The notes below the pieces were generated by a model, which was not told the origin of the DNA, searched no databases, and saw only the letters and a program-made list of their open reading frames with translations. This document shows positions 32,349 to 36,064 of a DNA stretch of 36,064 bases, piece after piece (within the stretch, counting starts at the first letter, position 1; every line of letters starts with the position of its first letter). The position numbers and the translations under genes are program-made. Origin of the DNA: Candidatus Iainarchaeum sp. (GTDB lineage: Archaea > Iainarchaeota > Iainarchaeia > JAGGVJ01). The DNA lies in assembly GCA_021158055.1 (NCBI GenBank), contig JAGGVJ010000039.1:1-36064 (forward strand), in the 5' to 3' direction.

Positions 32349-33539
32349 ATGAGTGGAAATACAGCAGACCCCGAAATCGAAAAGAGTCAGGAGAATATTT
32401 TTTCTTATCTTTACAAGCTTGAGTTAGAGCTGGAAACAGTTAAAAGGGACAATAAAAACATTTTAGATAAAAACGCCGATTTGGAAAATCGTTTCAACGC
32501 GGTTAACGCGGAACTCAGCAAAATGCGAAAACCGCCTCTTATTGTCGGATACGTAGCGGATTCGTTTGAAGACGGAACTGCAGTAGTGCGAAATTCAAAC
32601 GGCATGCAGTTTCTTGTTAGCATGGGTTCTGACGTTAAAGGAAAAGTGATGCACGGCAGCAGGGTTACAATGAATCAGCAAACGCTTGCCATAGTGAACG
32701 TGCTCAACGACGAGAACGACCCCCAGGCAAAAGCAATGGAGCTTGTTGAAAAGCCGGATGTCAGGTTTTCTGATGTCGGCGGATTAAAAAACGCGATTAT
32801 GGAACTCAAGGAAACAATCGAGCTTCCGCTTACAAACCCAGAGCTTTTTGAAAGAATAGGCGTCGAGCCGCCAAAAGGGGTTTTGATGCACGGTCCGCCA
32901 GGGTGCGGGAAAACCATGCTTGCAAAAGCCATTGCAACCGAAACTCACGCTTCTTTTATCCGCCTTGTCGGCTCCGAACTTGTGAAAAAATACATTGGGG
33001 AAGGCGCGCGGCTTGTGAAAAATGTATTCAAGCTTGCCCAGAAAAAAGCGCCTTGTATTCTTTTCATTGACGAAATTGACGCCGTGGGGGCGCTTCGCTC
33101 AGAGTCTTATTCCACTGGAGAGCGTGAAGTTCACCGCACAATGATGCAGCTTTTGGCTGAAATGGACGGGTTCAACAACAGGGGAGATGTGAGGGTGGTT
33201 GCTGCCACGAACCGCGTTGATATCCTTGACCCCGCGCTTATGAGGCCCGGGCGTTTTGACAGGATAATATACATCGAGGAACCTGATGAAAACGCAAGGA
33301 TGGAAATACTTAAGATTCACACGAAAAAAATGGGTCTTGAAAAAATTGATTTCAAAAGACTCATCAACATAACAAAAGCTGCAAACGGGGCTGATTTGAA
33401 GTCAATCTGCACTGAAGCAGGTATTTTTGCCATTCGCGCCAAGCGATCGAAAGTCACTCAAAAGGACTTTGAAAAAGCAATCGCAAAAGTCACGAAAGAC
33501 AAGCAGTTCCTTCTCGGCAGTTCAAGAATTTACGGATAA
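32349..33539 (+). CDS. pan: proteasome-activating nucleotidase PAN
   Basis: The 396-residue AAA+ ATPase has an N-terminal coiled coil (residues 14-58), an OB domain, Walker A GPPGCGKT (182-189), Walker B ILFIDE (237-242), pore loop KYIGEGA (214-220), and second region of homology TNRVDILDPALMRPGRFDR. It ends RIYG, a hydrophobic-Tyr-any motif that opens the 20S proteasome gate. It unfolds substrates for proteasomal degradation. ATG 32349 is leaderless; the longer frame to 32253 would run into the MBF1 gene. fen1 follows 12 nt later. Confidence 0.96.
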   Translation: MSGNTADPEIEKSQENIFSYLYKLELELETVKRDNKNILDKNADLENRFNAVNAELSKMRKPPLIVGYVADSFEDGTAVVRNSNGMQFLVSMGSDVKGKVMHGSRVTMNQQTLAIVNVLNDENDPQAKAMELVEKPDVRFSDVGGLKNAIMELKETIELPLTNPELFERIGVEPPKGVLMHGPPGCGKTMLAKAIATETHASFIRLVGSELVKKYIGEGARLVKNVFKLAQKKAPCILFIDEIDAVGALRSESYSTGEREVHRTMMQLLAEMDGFNNRGDVRVVAATNRVDILDPALMRPGRFDRIIYIEEPDENARMEILKIHTKKMGLEKIDFKRLINITKAANGADLKSICTEAGIFAIRAKRSKVTQKDFEKAIAKVTKDKQFLLGSSRIYG

Positions 33540-33551
33540 AGAGGCGTTTTT

Positions 33552-34580
33552 TTGGGTGTTGATTTTTCCGATATTGTGGAAAAACAAAAAATAGAACTTG
33601 AGTATCTTTCAGGGCGAAGGATCGCTTTTGACGCATTCAACAACATTTACCAGTTTCTTTCGATAATCCGCCAGCCGGACGGAACCCCGTTGATGGATTC
33701 TTCCGGGAAAGTGACAAGTCACTTAAGCGGGCTTTTTTACAGGACAATAAAACTGGTTGAAATAGGCATCAAGCCCGTGTTTGTTTTTGACGGAAAATCC
33801 CCGGAGCTGAAAACGAAAACAAAACAACAGCGCCGTGAAGTACGCGAGAACTCAAAGAAAAAATGGGATGATGCGCTTTTGCGCGGAGACATGGCGGATG
33901 CAAGAAAATATGCCATGGGCTCTTCTTCTCTTGACTCGCAAATGATTGAGGATTCAAAAAGACTGCTTTCATTGATGGGAATTCCTGTTGTCCAGGCGCC
34001 AAGCGAGGGCGAGTCGCAGGCAGCATACCTTGCAGGCACCGGGAAAGTTTGGGCAGTGGGCTCCCAGGATTTTGACTCACTGCTTTTCGGGGCACCGGTT
34101 CTTTTAAGGAATGTGACAATCACGGGCAGGAGAAAAATACCAAACAAAAGCATTTACAAGGAGATATCCCTGGAACTGATCGAGCTTTCAAAAGTGTTGT
34201 CTTCCCTTGAAATTTCCCGCGGGCAACTGGTTGACATTGCAATTCTTGCAGGGACTGATTTCAACAAAGGCCTTCCGAAAGTCGGTCCGAAAACCGCGCT
34301 GAAAGAAATACGCGCGGGAAAAACAGCGGAACAGGTGTTTTCAGAGCGCGGGGTTGAATGCGAAGTTGGAATAAGTGATGTCCGGGAGATTTTTTTGAAC
34401 CCGGAAATCAATGAAGACGTGTCTCTTGAATGGGGACAGGCAGATGTTGAAGGGCTTGTCGAGTTTTTGTGCATGGAAAAAGACTTCTCGCGCGAGCGGG
34501 TGGAAAAAGCAGGCGGAAACTTAAGATTAAAAATGAGCGACAAAACCGAACAATCACGCCTCACTACGTGGTTCGGGTGA
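33552..34580 (+). CDS. fen1: flap endonuclease 1
   Basis: The 342-residue protein begins MGVDFSDIV like other Fen1 proteins, which supports the TTG start at 33552. Catalytic acids lie in IAFDAF, PVFVFDG, APSEGESQAAY, GSQDFDSLL and LAGTDFNKGLPKVGPKTAL, the last with the helix-hairpin-helix. The C-terminus ends QSRLTTWFG, a PCNA-binding PIP box (Q334 to F341). It removes 5' flaps in Okazaki fragment maturation and repair. It follows PAN after 12 nt and is probably cotranscribed. Confidence 0.96.
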   Translation: MGVDFSDIVEKQKIELEYLSGRRIAFDAFNNIYQFLSIIRQPDGTPLMDSSGKVTSHLSGLFYRTIKLVEIGIKPVFVFDGKSPELKTKTKQQRREVRENSKKKWDDALLRGDMADARKYAMGSSSLDSQMIEDSKRLLSLMGIPVVQAPSEGESQAAYLAGTGKVWAVGSQDFDSLLFGAPVLLRNVTITGRRKIPNKSIYKEISLELIELSKVLSSLEISRGQLVDIAILAGTDFNKGLPKVGPKTALKEIRAGKTAEQVFSERGVECEVGISDVREIFLNPEINEDVSLEWGQADVEGLVEFLCMEKDFSRERVEKAGGNLRLKMSDKTEQSRLTTWFG

Positions 34581-34653
34581 GTTCAGTTGTTTTGATGACC
34601 CGCCTGATTATGCGACTTATTTTAGCCTCCCGCGATATGCTGGATGCGGAATG

Positions 34654-34675
34654 GCCGGGGATTTTTCCCGGGCCG
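34654..34675. repeat. GC-rich hairpin after fen1
   Basis: GGCCGGGG (34654-34661), loop ATTTTT and CCCGGGCC (34668-34675) pair in seven of eight positions. It lies between the convergent fen1 and lipoprotein genes. No T-run follows, so it is not a standard terminator. Confidence 0.45.
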
Positions 34676-34723
34676 CAACAAAAGTTTGCTGTGCATATTC
34701 ACGAACGGATAAATTTTAGTTTT

Positions 34724-35668
34724 TTACTGGAGTATGAACTCAGGCGGCGGCGTCAGGGGGATGTCAAAACCGGAAGAATCTCCAGTTGTTTCATCTTCTG
34801 CTTCAGGTCCGTTTGCCGGCGGGTCTTCAGGAGTTCCGCTTCCGAGCATGGCCAGGCAGTCGTTTTTCATTTCAAGCATGGTAATTGATTCGCATGATTG
34901 CGCGTCGTTGTTTTCGATAGCGACTGTCAGTATGCACTGGTTTAAGGAAATTTCGTCTTTGATTGCCTGGCATGCCGAAACGTCGTTGTTCAGGGCAGCG
35001 CGGCAGATAGTTGAAGAGTCTGATTTGCTTTCAGGGCATATTTCAATGTTTTTTGTCCGTAGAGCCATTGAAAAAAGGCAGTTTTCCTGTTCCATTTCGG
35101 TTCCGAGCCCGTTGCAAATTTCAGGGTCGGTTGAGGTCTGCGCAATGCAGGTGTTTTTGTTCAGGGGGTCAAGCACGTTTTCGCAGATTTTTATGTCTTG
35201 CGAGAAAATCGCGTAGTCCATGAAGCAGTTGTCTTTTTTCCACTGGGTGTCTTGGGCGTCGCAAAGCGAAGTGTCCTTGGTGACTTTTACGATGCAGCTT
35301 GTTTTTATCTCCTCGTATTCCAGTGCGTCGCAGATTGAAGCGTCATTCAATTCCAGTGCTTTTTCCACGATGCAGATTTCAACCATGGCAGGGTTATCCA
35401 GGTTTAATGCAGTGCATTCTTCCTGCGGGCTCAACCCTGTTTCAGGGGGCTGCAGGTTTGTCTGGTCAGCTGTGGGGTCAACAGCGGTTGTTTCAAAACC
35501 GGTTGCCGGGTTTTCCGGCAGGTTGTCGCCCGGGTCAGTTGCCGTGGCGTCTCCAATTGTGCTTTCCAAAGCACTCTTGTCTGAAGCAATGTCCTGCGGT
35601 GCTGTAACGCACCCGGCGAGAAATGCAATCAACAAAATTGCAGATATCTTGAAAGTTACTGGTTTCAT
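34724..35668 (-). CDS. lipoprotein with eight paired-Cys repeats
   Basis: The 314-residue protein has a signal peptide ending LIAFLAGC, a lipobox that predicts lipidation of Cys20. A Thr/Pro/Asp-rich linker follows, then eight repeats of about 25 residues, each with two cysteines 10-13 residues apart (for example CDALEYEEIKTSC, CDAQDTQWKKDNC, CENVLDPLNKNTC). Each unit looks like a small helical hairpin closed by a disulphide. The C-terminal tail is acidic and Pro-rich. Function unknown; extracellular protein-binding or surface adhesion is plausible. GGGGGA precedes the ATG. Confidence 0.85.
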   Translation of the reverse strand: MKPVTFKISAILLIAFLAGCVTAPQDIASDKSALESTIGDATATDPGDNLPENPATGFETTAVDPTADQTNLQPPETGLSPQEECTALNLDNPAMVEICIVEKALELNDASICDALEYEEIKTSCIVKVTKDTSLCDAQDTQWKKDNCFMDYAIFSQDIKICENVLDPLNKNTCIAQTSTDPEICNGLGTEMEQENCLFSMALRTKNIEICPESKSDSSTICRAALNNDVSACQAIKDEISLNQCILTVAIENNDAQSCESITMLEMKNDCLAMLGSGTPEDPPANGPEAEDETTGDSSGFDIPLTPPPEFILQ

Positions 35669-36064
35669 TTTAAATCCCCCGGTGTTTGATTGTTTTGTTT
35701 TATTGGATGTTGGTTTTGTTTAATTTTTACCTGTGATTCCTGTCTGTTATGTCTGTGATTCCTGCCTGTTATGTCTTTGATGTATTGTTAATTTAAACTT
35801 GAGATTTTGTTGTAAACTTTTTGTTATAAATTTAAATGCTTATTACTATTAAAAATGCAATGCATAATTTTTTGGTGTTAAGTTTAATTTTTTGAAGTTT
35901 GTTTTTTTCTATTAGATTTATTAAGTAAATTAGATTTATTACCTAAGTTTTTAGTCTTTTTTATACACTACGGTTTTTTGTGTGTTGTTGTTATGTTTAA
36001 ACGTGGGGTTTATATATTTGTAATGTATAACTTTATACATTATGGTTTTTGTTCGTAGAATTAA
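35669..36064. other. AT-rich intergenic DNA at the window end
   Basis: No coding frame is seen. It holds a 22-nt direct repeat (listed separately) and, at 36022-36041, the inverted repeat AATGTATA-actt-TATACATT just after TATA-like TTTATATATTT. This looks like promoter or operator DNA for a gene beyond the window. Confidence 0.5.
35731..35774. repeat. 22-nt tandem direct repeat, two copies
   Basis: CTGTGATTCCTGTCTGTTAT (with trailing GT) at 35731-35752 is repeated with one change at 35753-35774. A degenerate third start (CTTTGATG) follows. The array is upstream of the lipoprotein gene, whose ATG is at 35668 on the minus strand. Confidence 0.7.

Noticed and set aside
34469-34888. Plus-strand frame after fen1 (139 codons)
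   Set aside because: It runs antisense into the lipoprotein gene and overlaps the end of fen1 in another frame; protein-like composition is weak.

Overview
This 36 kb window is archaeal. It encodes a histone, proteasome-activating nucleotidase (PAN), Hef/FANCM-type helicase-nuclease, Fen1, MBF1, ribosomal protein S8e, the KEOPS subunit Cgi121, FtsZ, form III RuBisCO and an archaeal-type SRP RNA. Several tRNA genes carry bulge-helix-bulge introns. The mix (FtsZ and histone, form III RuBisCO, Cys-repeat lipoprotein, many small membrane proteins of unknown function) fits a euryarchaeal or DPANN-like lineage such as Diapherotrites; that placement is inference. Where translation is led, starts follow one rule: GGTG, then about 5 nt, then the start codon, with TTG common. 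Other genes look leaderless, with a TATA box about 20-30 nt before the ATG. The GGTG rule relocates several starts and exposes two probable non-standard starts: ATC for RuBisCO and ATT for the first gene.

Layout. 0.4-2.2 kb: a two-gene membrane/surface pair, then a GC-rich structured stretch that looks like a non-coding RNA. 2.3-4.8 kb (minus strand): a frameshifted HD-domain gene, an AT-rich ATP-grasp gene and a decayed deaminase fragment. 4.85-5.06 kb: tRNA-Glu and intron-containing tRNA-Ser. 5.1-9.6 kb: a zincin-like protein overlapping an ATP-grasp gene, converging on a RimK-like ATP-grasp gene followed by a possible amidohydrolase; tRNA-iMet closes the block. With the 3.1 kb gene this makes three ATP-grasp ligases and two hydrolase-like proteins in 6.5 kb, the best candidate here for an undescribed ligation/hydrolysis system. 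10-16.3 kb: UppP-like phosphatase, two tRNA-Leu genes (one with a D-loop intron), CsaA-like protein, PIG-L deacetylase, a membrane protein, NIF3, DUF116, tRNA-Trp with an 80-nt intron, and an MBL hydrolase.

16.5-24.6 kb: a repeat-led membrane protein, S8e, Cgi121, Hef, an unknown protein, histone, the RuBisCO-XTP pyrophosphatase pair, a membrane-anchored Lon-type protease and SRP RNA. 24.8-36 kb: FtsZ, a Rad3/XPD-type helicase, a site-2 protease, a 46-codon small gene, a tandem-repeat block before an acyl-CoA ligase, a tight divergent MBF1/PAN promoter, Fen1 and a lipoprotein with eight paired-Cys repeats. Housekeeping information processing (KEOPS, S8e, Hef, Fen1, PAN, histone, SRP RNA) is interleaved with AT-rich, Lys/Asn-rich accessory genes near 3.1-4.3, 11.9-12.5 and 20.8-21.2 kb, which may be acquired. 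No CRISPR array, rRNA or transposase was seen.
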